A DNA stretch of 64,000 nucleotides. Source: Calliopsis andreniformis. Its lineage: Eukaryota; Arthropoda; Insecta; Hymenoptera; Andrenidae. The stretch lies in NCBI RefSeq assembly GCF_051401765.1, contig NW_027480530.1, forward strand, positions 1,054,001 through 1,118,000, given 5' to 3'. How positions within the stretch are numbered: the first letter of the stretch is position 1; each line of letters starts with the position of its first letter. A program made the translations under genes and the position numbers. A model generated the notes under the pieces. The model made no database searches. It saw nothing but the letters and a program-made list of their open reading frames with translations, and was not told where the DNA came from. Below are positions 41,587-55,494 of this stretch, piece by piece.

Positions 41587-44089
41587 ACACTGACACTGCT
41601 CCTGACACTGCTCCAGACACTGACACTGCTCCTCACACTGCTCCTGACACAGACACTGCTGCTGACACTGACACTACACCTCAAACTGCTCCTGACACTC
41701 CTCCTGACACTGACACTGCTCCTGACACTGCTCCTGACACTTCTCCTGACACTGCTCGTGACACTGACACTGCTCCATGACACTGCTCCTGACACAGCTC
41801 CTGACACTGACCCTGCTCCTGACACTGCTCCTGACACTGCTCCAGACACTGACACTGCTCCAGACACAGCTACTGTCACCGACACTGCTCCTGACACTGC
41901 TCCTGACACAACTCCTGACACTGACACTGGTCCTCACACTGCTCCTGACACTGACACTGCTCCTGACACTGCTCCAGACACTCCTCCTGACACTGACACT
42001 GCTCCTGACGCAGCACCTGACACTGACACTGCTCCTGACACTGACACTACACCTCAAACTGCTCCTGACACTCCTCCTGTCACTGACACTGCTCCTGGCA
42101 CTGCTCCTGAAACTGACGCTGCTCCTGATGCTGACACGGCCACAGCTCCTGGCACTGCTCCTGACGCTGCTCCTGACACTGCACCTGATACAGGCACTGC
42201 ACCTGGTACTGACACTGACACTGCTCCTGACACAGGCACTGTTTCTGGTACTTACACTGACACTGATACTGACACTGCCACTGCTCCTGACGCTGCTCCA
42301 GACACTGCAACTGACACTGGCACTGCTCCTCACACTGCTCCTGACACTGACACTGCTCCTGACACTGCTCCTCACACTGACACTGCACCTGACACTGCTC
42401 CTGGCACTGCCACTGGTCCAGACACTGCTCCTGAAACTGACACTGGTCCTCACACTGCTCCTGACACTGACACTGCTCCTCACGCTGGTCCTGACAATGA
42501 TACTGCCCCTGAGACTGCTCCTGACACTGACGCTGCTCCTGGCACTGCTCCTGGCGCTGCTCCTGACACTGACACTGCTCCTGATACTGACACTGACACT
42601 GCTCCTGACACCGACACTGCTCCTGTCACTGCTCCTGACGCTGACACTGCTACTGACACTGCTCCTGACACTGACACTGCTCCTGGCGCAGCTCCTGCCA
42701 CTGACACTGCTCCTGACACTGCTCCTGACACTGCTCCTGACACTGCTCCTGACACTGACACTGCTCATGGCACAGCTCCTGTCACTGCTCCTGGCACTGA
42801 CACTGCTCCTGACACTGACACTGCTCCTGACACTGCACCTGACACTATTCCTGACACTGTCACTGCAACTACCGCTGCTCCTGACACTGACGCTGCTGCT
42901 GATCCTGACAATGCTCCTGACAGTGCTCCTGACACTGACGCTGACACTGCTGATGACAGTGACACTGACACTGACACTGCTCCTGTCACTGACACTGCTC
43001 CTCACACTGCTCTTCACACAGACACTGCTCCAGACACTGCTACTGACACAGACACGTCTGCTGATACTGATAATGCTCCTGTAACTGCTCCTGACCATGA
43101 CACGGCTGCTCACACTGCTCCTGATACTGACATTGCTCCTGACACTGGTCCTGACACAGACACTGCTGCTGATGCTGACAATGCTCCTGAGACAGCTCCT
43201 GACAGAGACACTGCTCCGAACAATGCTTCTGACACTGACACTGCTCCTGTCACTGGCACTGGTCCTGACACTGCTTCTCACACTGGCGCTGGTCCTGACA
43301 CTGCTCCTGACACTGACACTGACACTGCTCCTGACACTGACACTGCTCCTGATACGGACACTGACACTGCTCCTGACACCGACACTGCTCCTGTCACTGC
43401 TGCTGACGCTGACACTGCTACTGACACTGCTCCTGACACTGACACTGCTCCTGGCGCAGCTCCTGCCACTGACACTGCTCCTGACACAGCTCGTCACACT
43501 GCTGCTGACACTGACACTGCTTGTGGAACTGCTCCTGAAACTGACACTGCTCCTCACACAGCTCCTGACACTGGCACTGCTCTTGGCACTGCTCCTGACA
43601 CTGACGCTGCTCCTGACACTGATACTGCTGCTGATCCTGACAAAGCTCCTGACACTGCTCCTGCCACTGTTCCTGACACGGCTGCTCACACTGACACTGC
43701 TCCTGACACTGGCACTGGTACTGACACTGCTCCTGACGCTGACACTGCTCCTGACACTGCTCCTGACACTGCTCCTGACACTGACACTGCTCCTGACACT
43801 GCTCCTGACACTGCTTCTGACACTGGCACTGCTCCTGACACTGCTCCTGACACTGACACTGCTCCTGAAACTGCTCCTGACACTGACACTGCTCCTGACA
43901 CTGATACTGCTGCTGATCCTGACAAAGCTCCTGACACTGCTACTGACACTGCTCGTGACGTTGCTCCAGACACTGACACAGCTCCTGACACAGCTCGTGA
44001 CGGTGAGACTGCTCCTGCCACTGTTCCTGACACGGCTGCTCACACTGACACTGCTCCTGACACTGGCACTGGTCCTGACACTGCTCCTG
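41587..44089 (+). repeat. 2,503-bp tandem duplication, unit 2
   Basis: Second copy, differing from unit 1 at scattered bases (for example CTCCTGTCACTG at 42075 for CTCCTGACACTG at 39572). Units of the same family recur in U2 at 51.5-53.6 kb and 55.3-58.1 kb. Confidence 0.87.
41770..41787 (+). repeat. Single-base insertion, CTCCATGAC type (phase 1 to 2)
   Basis: Extra A at 41777, exactly 2,503 bp after the insertion at 39274, so it was copied by the 2,503-bp tandem duplication. Confidence 0.9.
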
Positions 44090-44850
44090 ACACTGACACT
44101 GACACTGGTCCTGACACTGACACTGCTCCTGATACTGACACTGACACTGCTCCTGACACCGACACTGCTCCTGTCACTGCTCCTGACGCTGACACTGCTA
44201 CTGACACTGCTCCTGACACTGACACTGCTCCTGGCGCAGCTCCTGCCACTGACACTGCTCCTGACACAGCTCGTCACACTGCTGCTGACACTGACACTGC
44301 TTGTGGAACTGCTCCTGAAACTGACACTGCTCCTCACACAGCTCCTGACACTGGCACTGCTCTTGGCACTGTTCCTGACACTGACACTGCTCCTGACACT
44401 GATACTGCTGCTGATCCTGACAAAGCTCCTGACACTGCTCCTGCCACTGTTCCTGACACGGCTGCTCACACTGACACTGCTCCTGACACTGACACTGGTC
44501 CTGACACTGCCCCTGACGCTGACACTGCTCCTGACACTGCTCCTGACACTGCTCCTGACACTGACACTGCTCCTGACAATGCTCCTGACACTGCTTCTGA
44601 CACTGGCACTGCTCCTGACACTGCTCCTGACACTGACACTGCTGCTGAAACTGCTCCTGACACTGACACTGCTCCTGACACTGATACTGCTGCTGATCCT
44701 GACAAAGCTCCTGACACTGCTACTGACACTGCTCGTGACGTTGCTCCAGACACTGACACAGCTCCTGACACAGCTCGTGACGGTGAGACTGCTCCTGCCA
44801 CTGTTCCTGACACGGCTGCTCACACTGACACTGCTCCTGACACTGGCACT
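43291..44850 (+). repeat. 780-bp tandem duplication (two units)
   Basis: Bases 43291-44070 and 44071-44850 align at 780 bp (130 hexamers, no phase change). The pair is present again at 52833-54392, so it either predates the macro-unit duplication or was shared by exchange. Confidence 0.85.
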
Positions 44851-47032
44851 GGTCCTGACACTGCTCCTGACACTGACACTGCTGCTGACACTGCTCCTGA
44901 CACTGCTCGTGTCACAGACACTGCTCCTGACACAGACACTTCTGCGGATACTGACAATGCTCCTGTCACTGCTTCTGTCACTGCTCCTGATACAGACACA
45001 CTCACTGCTACTGACACTGCTCCTGACACTGACACTGCTCCTGACACTGCTCCTGACACTGACACTGCTCCTGGCGCAGCTCCTGCTACTGACACTGCTC
45101 CTGACACTGCTCCTGACACTGCTCCTGACACTGACACTGCTCATGGCACTGGCACTGGCCCTGACACTGCTTCTCACACTGGCGCTGGCCCTGACACTGC
45201 TCCTGACACTGACGCTGCTCCTGACACTGACACTGACACTGCTCCTGACACTGCTACGGACACTGACACTGCTCCTGACACTGCCCGCGACATTGCTCCA
45301 GACACTGACACTGCTCCTGAGACAGCTCGTGCCACTGACACTGCTCCTGCCACTGTTCCTGACACTGCTGCTCACACTGACACTGCTCCTGACACTGGCA
45401 CTGGTCCTGACAATGCTCCTGACACTGATACTGATCGTGACACTGCTGCTGAAACTGACACTGCTCCTCGAACAGCTCCTGACACTGCTGCTGACACTGA
45501 CACTGCTGCTGATCCTGTCACTGCTCCTGACACTGCTCTTGACACTGACACTGCTCCTGCCACTGCTCCTGACACTGCTCCTGACACTGCTGCTGACACT
45601 GACACTGCTCCTGACACTGCTCCTGACACTGGCACTGATCCTGACAATGCTCCTGACACTGACACTGCCCCTCACACAGCTCCTGACACTGACACTGCTC
45701 CTGACACTGCTCCTGACACAGACATTTCTGCTGATACTGACAATGCTCCTGTCACTGCTCCTGTCACTGCTCCTGATACTGACACACTCACTGCTACTGA
45801 CACTGCTCCTGACACTGACACTGCTCCTGACACTGCTCCAGACACTCCTCCTGACACTGACACTGCTCCTGACACAGCTCCTGACACTGACACTGCTCCT
45901 GACACTGACACTCCACCTCAAACTGCTCCTGACACTCCTCCTGACACTGACACTGCTCCTGACGCTACTCCAGACACTGCAACTGACACAGGCACTGTTT
46001 CTGGTACTGACACTGACACTGCTACTGACACTGCCACTGCTCCTGACGCTACTCCAGACACTGCAACTGACACTGGCTCGGCTCCTCACACTGCTCCTGA
46101 CACTGACACTGCTCCTGACACTGCTCCTGACACTGACACTGCACCGGACACTGCTCCTGGCACTGCCACTGGTCCTGACAATGCTCGTGACACTGATACT
46201 GATCGTGACACTGCTCCTGAAACTGACACTGCTCCTCGAACTGCTCCTGACACTGCTGCTGACACTGACACTGCTGCTGATCCTGACACTGCTCCTGACA
46301 CTGCTCCTGACACTGACACTGCTCCTGCCACTGCTCCTGACACTGCTCCTGACACTGCTGCTGACACTGACACTGCTCCTGACACTGCTCCTGACACTGG
46401 CACTGCTCCTGACAATGCTCCTGACACTGACACTGCCCCTCACACAGCTCCTGACACTGACACTGCTCCTGACACTGCTCCTGACACTGACACTGATAGT
46501 GCACCTGACACAACTCCTGAAATAGCTCCTGTAACTGACACAGCTCCTGACACTGCTCCTGACACTGACACTGCTGCTGATCCTGTGAATTCTCCTGACA
46601 CTGCTCCTGACACTGACACTGACACGGATCCTGACACTGACACTGCTCCTCACACTGCTCCTGACACTGGCACTGCTCCTGACACTGGCACTGCTCCTGG
46701 CACTGCTCCTAACACTGACACTGCTCCTGACACTGATACTGCTGCTGATCCTGACAAAGCTCCTGACACTGCTACTGACACTGCTCGTGACGTTGCTCCA
46801 GACACTGACACTGCTCCTGACACAGCTCGTGACGGTGACGCTGCTCCTGCCACTGTTCCTGACACGGCTGCTCACACTAACACTGCTCCTGACAATGGCA
46901 CCGGTCCTGACACTGCTCCTGACACTGACACTGCTCCTGACACTGCTCCTGACACTGCTCGTGACACAGACACTGCTCCTGACAATGCTCCTGACACTGA
47001 CACTGCTCCTCACACAGCTGGTGACACTGACA

Positions 47033-47049
47033 CTGCTCCTACACTGCTC
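47033..47049 (+). repeat. Single-base deletion, CTCCTACAC type (phase 2 to 1)
   Basis: Same lost G and flanks as at 27398, at an offset of 19,635 bp, and again at 58622 (offset 11,589 bp). Confidence 0.9.
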
Positions 47050-50000
47050 CTGACACAGACACTTCTGCTGATACTGACAATGCTCCTGTCACTGCTTCTG
47101 ACACTGCTCCTGATACTGACACTCTCACTGCTACTGACACTGCTCCTGACACTGACACTGATCCTGACACTGCTACTGACACATGCACGTCTTCTGATAC
47201 TGATAATGCTCCTGAAACTGCTCCTGACCCTGACACGGCTGCTCACACTGCTCCTGATACTGACATTGCTCCTGACACTGGTCCTGACACAGACACTGCT
47301 GCTGATGCTGACAATGCTCCTGACACTGCTCCTGACACAGACACTGCTCCGAACAATGCTTCTGACACTGACACTGCTCCTGTCACTGGCACTGGTCCTG
47401 ACACTGCGTCTCACACTGGCGCTGGTCCTGACACTGCTCCTGACACTGACACTGACACTGCTCCTGACACTGCTCCTGACACTGACACTGCTGCTGATCC
47501 TGACGCTGATACTGCTCCTGTGTCTGACACTTGTCCTGACACTGCTCCTGACACTGCTCGCGACATTGCTCCAGACACTGACACTGCTCCTGACACAGCT
47601 CGTCACACTGCTGCTGACACTGACACTGCTTGTGGAACTGCTCCTGAAACTGACACTGCTCCTCACACAGCTCCTGACACTGGCACTGCTCTTGGCACTG
47701 CTCCTGACACTGACACTGCTCCTGACACTGATACTGCTGCTGATCCTGACAAAGCTCCTGACACTGCTCCTGCCACTGTTCCTGACACGGCTGCTCACAC
47801 TGACACTGCTCCTGACACTGGCACTGGTCCTGACACTGCTCCTGACACTGACACTGCTCCTGACACTGCTCCTGACACTGCTCCTGACACTGACACTGCT
47901 CCTGACACTGCTCCTGACACTGCTCCTGACACTGGCACTGCCCCTGACACTGCTCCTGACACTGACACTGCTCCTGAAACTGCTCCTGACACTGACACTG
48001 CTGCTGATCCTGACGCTGATACTGCTCCTGTGTCTGACACTTGTCCTGACACTGCTCCTGACACTGCTCGCGACATTGCTCCAGACACTGACACTGCTCC
48101 TGACACAGCTCGTCACACTGCTGCTGACTCTGACACTGCTTGTGGAACTGCTCCTGAAACAGACACTGCTCCTCACACAGCTCCTGACACTGGCACTGCT
48201 CTTGGCACTGCTCCTGACACTGACACTGCTCCTGACACTGATACTGCTGCTGATCCTGACAAAGCTCCTCACACAGCTACTGACACTGCTCGTGACGTTG
48301 CTCCAGACACTGACACTGCTCCTGACACAGCACGTGACGGTGACACTGCTCGTGCCACTGTTCCTGACACGGCTGCTCACACTGACACTGCTCCTGACAC
48401 TGGCACTGGTCCTGACACTGCTCCTGACACTGACACTGCTCCTGACACTGCTCCTGACACTGCTCCTGACACTGCTCGTGACACAGACACTGCTCCTGAC
48501 AATGCTCCACACACTGACACAGCTCCTCACAGAGCTCCTGACACTGACGCTGCTCCTGACTGTGCTCCTGACACAGACACTTCTGCTGATACTGACAATG
48601 CTCCTGTCACTGCTAATGACACTGCTCCTGAAACTGACACTGCTCCTGATACTGACACTGGTCCTGACACTGCTTCTCACACAGGCACTGGTCCTGACAC
48701 TGCTCCTGACCCTGACACTCCTCCTGATGCTGACAATGCTCCTGATACTGCTCCTGACACTGACACTGCTCCTGACACTGCTCCTGACACTGACACTGCA
48801 CCTGACACTGCTCCTGGCATTGACACTGGTCCTGACACTGCTCCTGAAACACACACTGATCCTCACACAGCTCCTGACACTGACACTGCTACTCACGCTG
48901 CTCCTGAAACTCACACTGCTGCTGATCCTGACAATGCTCTTGACACTGCTCGAGACACTGACACTGATACTGCACCTGACACAACTCCTGAAATAGCTCC
49001 TGCATCTGACACAGCTCCTGACACTGCTCCTGACACTGACACTGCTGCTGATCCTGAGAATTCTCCTGACACTGCTCCTGACACTGACACTGACACGGAT
49101 CCTGACACTGACACTGCTCCTCACACTGCTCCGGACACTGGCACTGCTCCTGGCGCTGCTCCTAACACTGACACTGCTCCTGACACTGATACTGCTGCTG
49201 ATCCTGACAAAGCTCCTGACACTGCTACTGACACTGCTCGTGACGTTGCTCCAGACACTGACACTGCTGCTGACACAGCTCGTGACGGTGAGACTGCTCC
49301 TGCCACTGTTCCTGACACGGCTGCTCACACTGACACTGCTCCTGACACTGGCACTGGTTCTGACACTGCTCCTGACACTGCTCGTGGCACAGACACTGCT
49401 CCTGACAATGCTCCTGACACTGACACTGCCCCTCACACAGCTCCTGACACTGACACTGCTCCTGACACTGCTCCAGACACTCCTCCTGACACTGACACTG
49501 CTCCTGACACAGCTCCTGACACTGACACTGCTCCTGACACTGACACTACACCTCAAACTGCTCCTGACACTCCTCCTGACACTGACACTGCTCCTGACGC
49601 TACTCCAGACACTGCAACTGACACTGACACTGCTCCTGACGCAGCACCTGACACTGACACTGCTCCTGACACTGACACTACACCTCAAACTGCTCCTGAC
49701 ACTCATCCTGACACTGACACTGCTCCTGGCACTGCTCCTGAAACTGACACTGGTCCTCACACTGCTCCTGACACTGACACTGCTCCTCACGCTGGGCCTG
49801 ACAATGATACTGCCCCTTGGACTGCTCCTGACACTGACGCTGCTCCTGGCACAGCTCCTGGCACTGCTCCTGACACTGACACTGCTCCTGATACTGACAC
49901 TGACACTGCTCCTGACACCGACACTGCTCCTGTCACTGCTCCAGACGCTGACACTGCTCCTGACACTGCTCCGGACACTGACACTGCTCCCGTCACAGAC

Positions 50001-50067
50001 ACTGACACTGATCCTGACACTGACACTGCTCCTGTGTCTAGCACTTGTCTTGAGGCTGCTTCTGACA

Positions 50068-50077
50068 CTGGCTGGTC
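50068..50077 (+). repeat. Register-shift junction J variant, copy 11
   Basis: CTGGCTGGTC with the CTGTGTCTAGCACTTGTC left flank, the counterpart of 37627 at an offset of 12,441 bp. Phase changes from 1 to 2. Confidence 0.9.
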
Positions 50078-50731
50078 CTGACACTGCTCCTGACATTGCT
50101 CCTGACATTGCCGCTGTTCCTGACACAGACACTGCACCTGGTACTGACACTGACACTGCTCCTGACACTGTCACTGCTCCTGACGCTGCTCCAGACACTG
50201 CAACTGACAGCGGCACTGCCCCCGTCACTGATCCTGACACTGACCCTGCTCCTGACACAGCTTCTGTCACTGACACTGCTCCTGACACTGCTCCTGACAC
50301 TGACACTGCTCCTGGCACTGCTCCTGACACTGACACTGCTCCTGACACTGCTCCTGACACTGCTCCTGACACCGACACTGCTCCTGCCACTGCTCCTGTC
50401 ACTGCTCCTGACACTGCTCCTGACACTGACACTGCTCCTGACACTGCTCCTGACACTGCTCCTGACACTGACACTGCTCCTGACACTGCTCCTGACACTG
50501 ACACTGCTGCTGATCCTGACAATGCTCCTGACACTGCTCCTGACACTGACACTGCTCCTGACACTGCTCCTGACACTGACACTGCTGCTGATCCTGACAA
50601 TGCTCCTGACACTGCTCCTGACACTGACGCTCACACTGCTCATGACTGTGACACTGACACTGACACTGCTCACTTCACAGACACTGATACTGCTCCTGTG
50701 TCTGACACTTGTCCTGAGACTGCTTCTGGCT

Positions 50732-50741
50732 CTTGCTGGTC
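50732..50741 (+). repeat. Register-shift junction J, copy 12
   Basis: CTTGCTGGTC, 664 bp after copy 11; the counterpart of 38291 (offset 12,441 bp). Phase changes from 2 to 0. Confidence 0.92.
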
Positions 50742-51647
50742 CTGAAACTGCTCCTGACATTGCTCCTGACATTGAGGCTGGTCCTGACACAGACACTGCA
50801 CCTGGTACTGACCCTGACACTGCTCCTGACACTGTCACTGCTCCTGACGCTGCTCCAGACACTGCAACTGACACTGGCACTGCCCCTGACACTGATCCTA
50901 AAACTGACCCTGCTCCTGACACAGCTTCTGACACTGACACTGCTCCTGACACTGCTCCTGACACAGACACTTCTGCTGATACTGACAATGCTCCTGTCAC
51001 TGCTTCTGACACTGCTCGTGATACTGACACTCTCACTGCTACTGACACTGCTCCTGACACTGACACTGCTCCTGACACTGCTCCAGACACTCCTCCTGAC
51101 ACTGAAACTGCTCCTGACACAGCTCCTGGCACTGACACTGCTCCTGACACTGACACTACACCTCAAATTGCTCCTCACACTCCTCCTGACACTGACACTG
51201 CTCCTGGAACTGCTCCTGACACTGACGCTGCTCCTGATGCTGACACTGACACTGCTCCTGTCACTGCTCCTGACGCTGCTCCTGACACTGCTCCTGCCAC
51301 AGGCACTGCACCTGGTACTGACACTGACACTGCTCCTGACACAGGCACTGTTTCTGGTACTGACACTGACACTGCTACTGACACTGCCACTGCTCCTGAC
51401 GCTGCTCCAGACACTGCAACTGACACTGGCACGGCTCCTCACACTGCTCCTGACACTGCTCCTGACACTGACACTGCTCCTGACACTGCTCCAGACACTG
51501 ACACTGCTCCTCACACTGCTCCTGACACAGACACTGCTGCTGACACTGACACTACACCTCAAACTGCTCCTGACACTCCTCCTGACACTGACACTGCTCC
51601 TGACACAGCTCCTGACACTTCTCCTGACACTGCTCGTGACACTGACA

Positions 51648-51665
51648 CTGCTCCATGACACTGCT
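51648..51665 (+). repeat. Single-base insertion, CTCCATGAC type (phase 0 to 1)
   Basis: Extra A at 51655, the counterpart of 39274 in the second macro-unit (offset 12,381 bp). Confidence 0.9.
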
Positions 51666-52832
51666 CCTGACACAGCTCCTGACACTGACCCTGCTCCTGA
51701 CACTGCTCCTGACACTGCTCCAGACACGGACACTGCTCCAGACACAGCTACTGTCACCGACACTGCTCCTGACACTGCTCCTGACACAACTCCTGACACT
51801 GACACTGGTCCTCACACTGCTCCTGACACTGACACTGCTCCTGACACTGCTCCAGACACTCCTCCTGACACTGACACTGCTCCTGACGCAGCACCTGACA
51901 CTGACACTGCTCCTGACACTGACACTACACCTCAAACTGCTCCTGACACTCCTCCTGACACTGACACTGCTCCTGGCACTGCTCCTGAAACTGACGCTGC
52001 TCCTGATGCTGACACGGCCACAGCTCCTGGCACTGCTCCTGACGCTGCTCCTGACACTGCACCTGATACAGGCACTGCACCTGGTACTGACACTGACACT
52101 GCTCCTGACACAGGCACTGTTTCTGGTACTTACACTGACACTGATACTGACACCGACACTGCTCCTGTCACTGCTCCTGACGCTGACACTGCTACTGACA
52201 CTGCTCCTGACACTGACACTGCTCCTGGCGCAGCTCCTGCCACTGACACTGCTCCTGACACTGCTCCTGACACTGCTCCTGACACTGCTCCTGACACTGA
52301 CACTGCTCATGGCACAGCTCCTGTCACTGCTCCTGGCACTGACACTGCTCCTGACACTGACACTGCTCCTGACACTGCACCTGACACTGCTACTGACACT
52401 GTCACTGCAACTACCGCTGCTCCTGACACTGACGCTGCTGCTGATCCTGACAATGCTCCTGACAGTGCTCCTGACACTGACGCTGACACTGCTGATGACA
52501 GTGACACTGACACTGACACTGCTCCTGTCACTGACACTGCTCCTCACACTGCTCTTCACACAGACACTGCTCCAGACACTGCTACTGACACAGACACGTC
52601 TGCTGATACTGATAATGCTCCTGTAACTGCTCCTGACCATGACACGGCTGCTCACACTGCTCCTGATACTGACATTGCTCCTGACACTGGTCCTGACACA
52701 GACACTGCTGCTGATGCTGACAATGCTCCTGAGACTGCTCCTGACAGAGACACTGCTCCGAACAATGCTTCTGACACTGACACTGCTCCTGTCACTGGCA
52801 CTGGTCCTGACACTGCTTCTCACACTGGCGCT

Positions 52833-54392
52833 GGTCCTGACACTGCTACTGACACTGACACTGACACTGCTCCTGACACTGACACTGCTCCTGATACGGA
52901 CACTGACACTGCTCCTGACACCGACACTGCTCCTGTCACTGCTCCTGACGCTGACACTGCTACTGACACTGCTCCTGACACTGACACTGCTCCTGGCGCA
53001 GCTCCTGCCACTGACACTGCTCCTGACACAGCTCGTCACACTGCTGCTGACACTGACACTGCTTGTGGAACTGCTCCTGAAACTGACACTGCTCCTCACA
53101 CAGCTCCTGACACTGGCACTGCTCTTGGCACTGCTCCTGACACTGACGCTGCTCCTGACACTGATACTGCTGCTGATCCTGACAAAGCTCCTGACACTGC
53201 TCCTGCCACTGTTCCTGACACGGCTGCTCACACTGACACTGCTCCTGACACTGGCACTGGTCCTGACACTGCTCCTGACGCTGACACTGCTCCTGACACT
53301 GCTCCTGACACTGCTCCTGACACTGACACTGCTCCTGACACTGCTCCTGACACTGCTTCTGACACTGGCACTGCTCCTGACACTGCTCCTGACACTGACA
53401 CTGCTCCTGAAACTGCTCCTGTCACTGACACTGCTCCTGACACTGATACTGCTGCTGATCCTGACAAAGCTCCTGACACTACTACTGACACTGCTCGTGA
53501 CGTTGCTCCAGACACTGACACAGCTACTGACACAGCTCGTGACGGTGAGACTGCCCCTGCCACTGTTCCTGACACGGCTGCTCACACTGACACTGCTCCT
53601 GACACTGGCACTGGTCCTGACACTGCTCCTGACACTGACACTGACACTGCTCCTGACACTGACACTGCTCCTGATACTGACACTGACACTGCTCCTGACA
53701 CCGACACTGCTCCTGTCACTGCTCCTGACGCTGACACTGCTACTGACACTGCTCCTGACACTGACACTGCTCCTGGCGCAGCTCCTGCCACTGACACTGC
53801 TCCTGACACACCTCGTCACACTGCTGCTGACACTGACACTGCTTGTGGAACTGCTCCTGAAACTGACACTGCTCCTCACACAGCTCCTGACACTGGCACT
53901 GCTCTTGGCACTGTTCCTGACACTGACACTGCTCCTGACACTGATACTGCTGCTGATCCTGACAAAGCTCCTGACGCTGCTCCTGCCACTGTTCCTGACA
54001 CGGCTGCTCACACTGACACTGCTCCTGACACTGGCACTGGTCCTGACACTGCTCCTGACACTGACACTGCTCCTGACACTGCTCCTGACACTGCTCCTGA
54101 CACTGACACTGCTCCTGACAATGCTCCTGACACTGCTTCTGACACTGGCACTGCTCCTGACACTGCTCCTGACACTGACACTGCTCCTGAAACTGCTCCT
54201 GACACTGACACTGCTCCTGACACTGATACTGCTGCTGATCCTGACAAAGCTCCTGACACTGCTACTGACACTGCTCGTGACGTTGCTCCAGACACTGACA
54301 CAGCTCCTGACACAGCTCGTGACGGTGAGACTGCTCCTGCCACTGTTCCTGACACGGCTGCTCACACTGACACTGCTCCTGACACTGGCACT
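52833..54392 (+). repeat. 780-bp tandem duplication in U2 (two units)
   Basis: Counterpart of 43291-44850 at offset 9,542 bp. Units are 52833-53612 and 53613-54392. Private changes such as CAGCTACTGACACAG (53521) and CACCTCGTCACACTG (53811) separate this pair from the one in U1. Confidence 0.85.
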
Positions 54393-55476
54393 GGTCCTGA
54401 CACTGCTCCTGACACTGACACTGCTGCTGACACTGCTCCTGACACTGCTCGTGTCACAGACACTGCTCCTGACACAGACACTTCTGCGGATACTGACAAT
54501 GCTCCTGTCACTGCTTCTGTCACTGCTCCTGATACAGACACACTCACTGCTACTGACACTGCTCCTGACACTGACACTGCTCCTGACACTGCTCCTGACA
54601 CTGACACTGCTCCTGGCGCAGCTCCTGCTACTGACACTGCTCCTGACACTGCTCCTGACACTGTCACTGCTCCTGACGCTGCTCCAGACACTGCAACTGA
54701 CACTGGCACTGCCCCTGACACTGATCCTGACACTGACCCTGCTCCTGACACAGCTTCTGACACTGACACTGCTCCTGACACTGCTCCTGACACAGACACT
54801 TCTGCTGATACTGACAATGCTCCTGTCACTGCTTCTGACACTGCTCGTGATACTGACACTCTCACTGCTACTGACACTGCTCCTGACACTGACACTGCTC
54901 CTGACACTGCTCCAGACACTCCTCCTGACACTGACACTGCTCCTGACACAGCTCCTGGCACTGACACTGCTCCTGACACTGACACTACACATCAAATTGC
55001 TCCTCACACTCCTCCTGACACTGACACTGCTCCTGGAACTGCTCCTGACACTGACGCTGCTCCTGATGCTGACACTGACACTGCTCCTGTCACTGCTCCT
55101 GACGCTGCTCCTGACACTGCTCCTGCCACAGGCACTGCACCTGGTACTGACACTGACACTGCTCCTGACACAGGCACTGTTTCTGGTACTGACACTGACA
55201 CTGCTACTGACACTGCCACTGCTCCTGACGCTGCTCCAGACACTGCAACTGACACTGGCACGGCTCCTCACACTGCTCCTGACACTGCTCCTGACACTGA
55301 CACTGCTCCTGACACTGCTCCAGACACTGACACTGCTCCTCACACTGCTCCTGACACAGACACTGCTGCTGACACTGACACTACACCTCAAACTGCTCCT
55401 GACACTCCTCCTGACACTGACACTGCTCCTGACACTGCTCCTGACACTTCTCCTGACACTGCTCGTGACACTGACA

Positions 55477-55494
55477 CTGCTCCATGACACTGCT
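55477..55494 (+). repeat. Single-base insertion, CTCCATGAC type (phase 1 to 2)
   Basis: Extra A at 55484, the counterpart of 41777 (offset 13,707 bp). Here the 3,598-codon ORF passes from Leu/Thr to Ala-Pro-Asp-Thr. Confidence 0.9.

Larger units (their letters stand above)
33300..47160 (+). repeat. Macro-unit U1, 13,861 bp
   Basis: The start of U1 aligns with the start of U2 at 47161 (offset 13,861 bp), constant through 36120/49981. U1 contains three J elements, two CTCCATGAC insertions and one CTCCTACAC deletion, giving a length of 1 modulo 3. Boundaries are set by the CTGCTACTGACACA run and are good to a few tens of bases. Confidence 0.85.
40594..48996 (+). other. 2,800-codon open frame, not supported as a gene
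   Basis: Leu/Thr to the inserted A at 41777, Ala-Pro-Asp-Thr to the lost G at 47040, then Leu/Thr to an AAATAG stop that recurs nine times in the window. It crosses the U1/U2 boundary. Confidence 0.7.

Noticed and set aside
41674..47013. Minus-strand silk-like (SVSGAV), RS-like (VRSS) or Gln/Cys-rich (QCQEQ) proteins
   Set aside because: All three are readings of the same DNA in the three minus frames, and none shows better conservation than the others.
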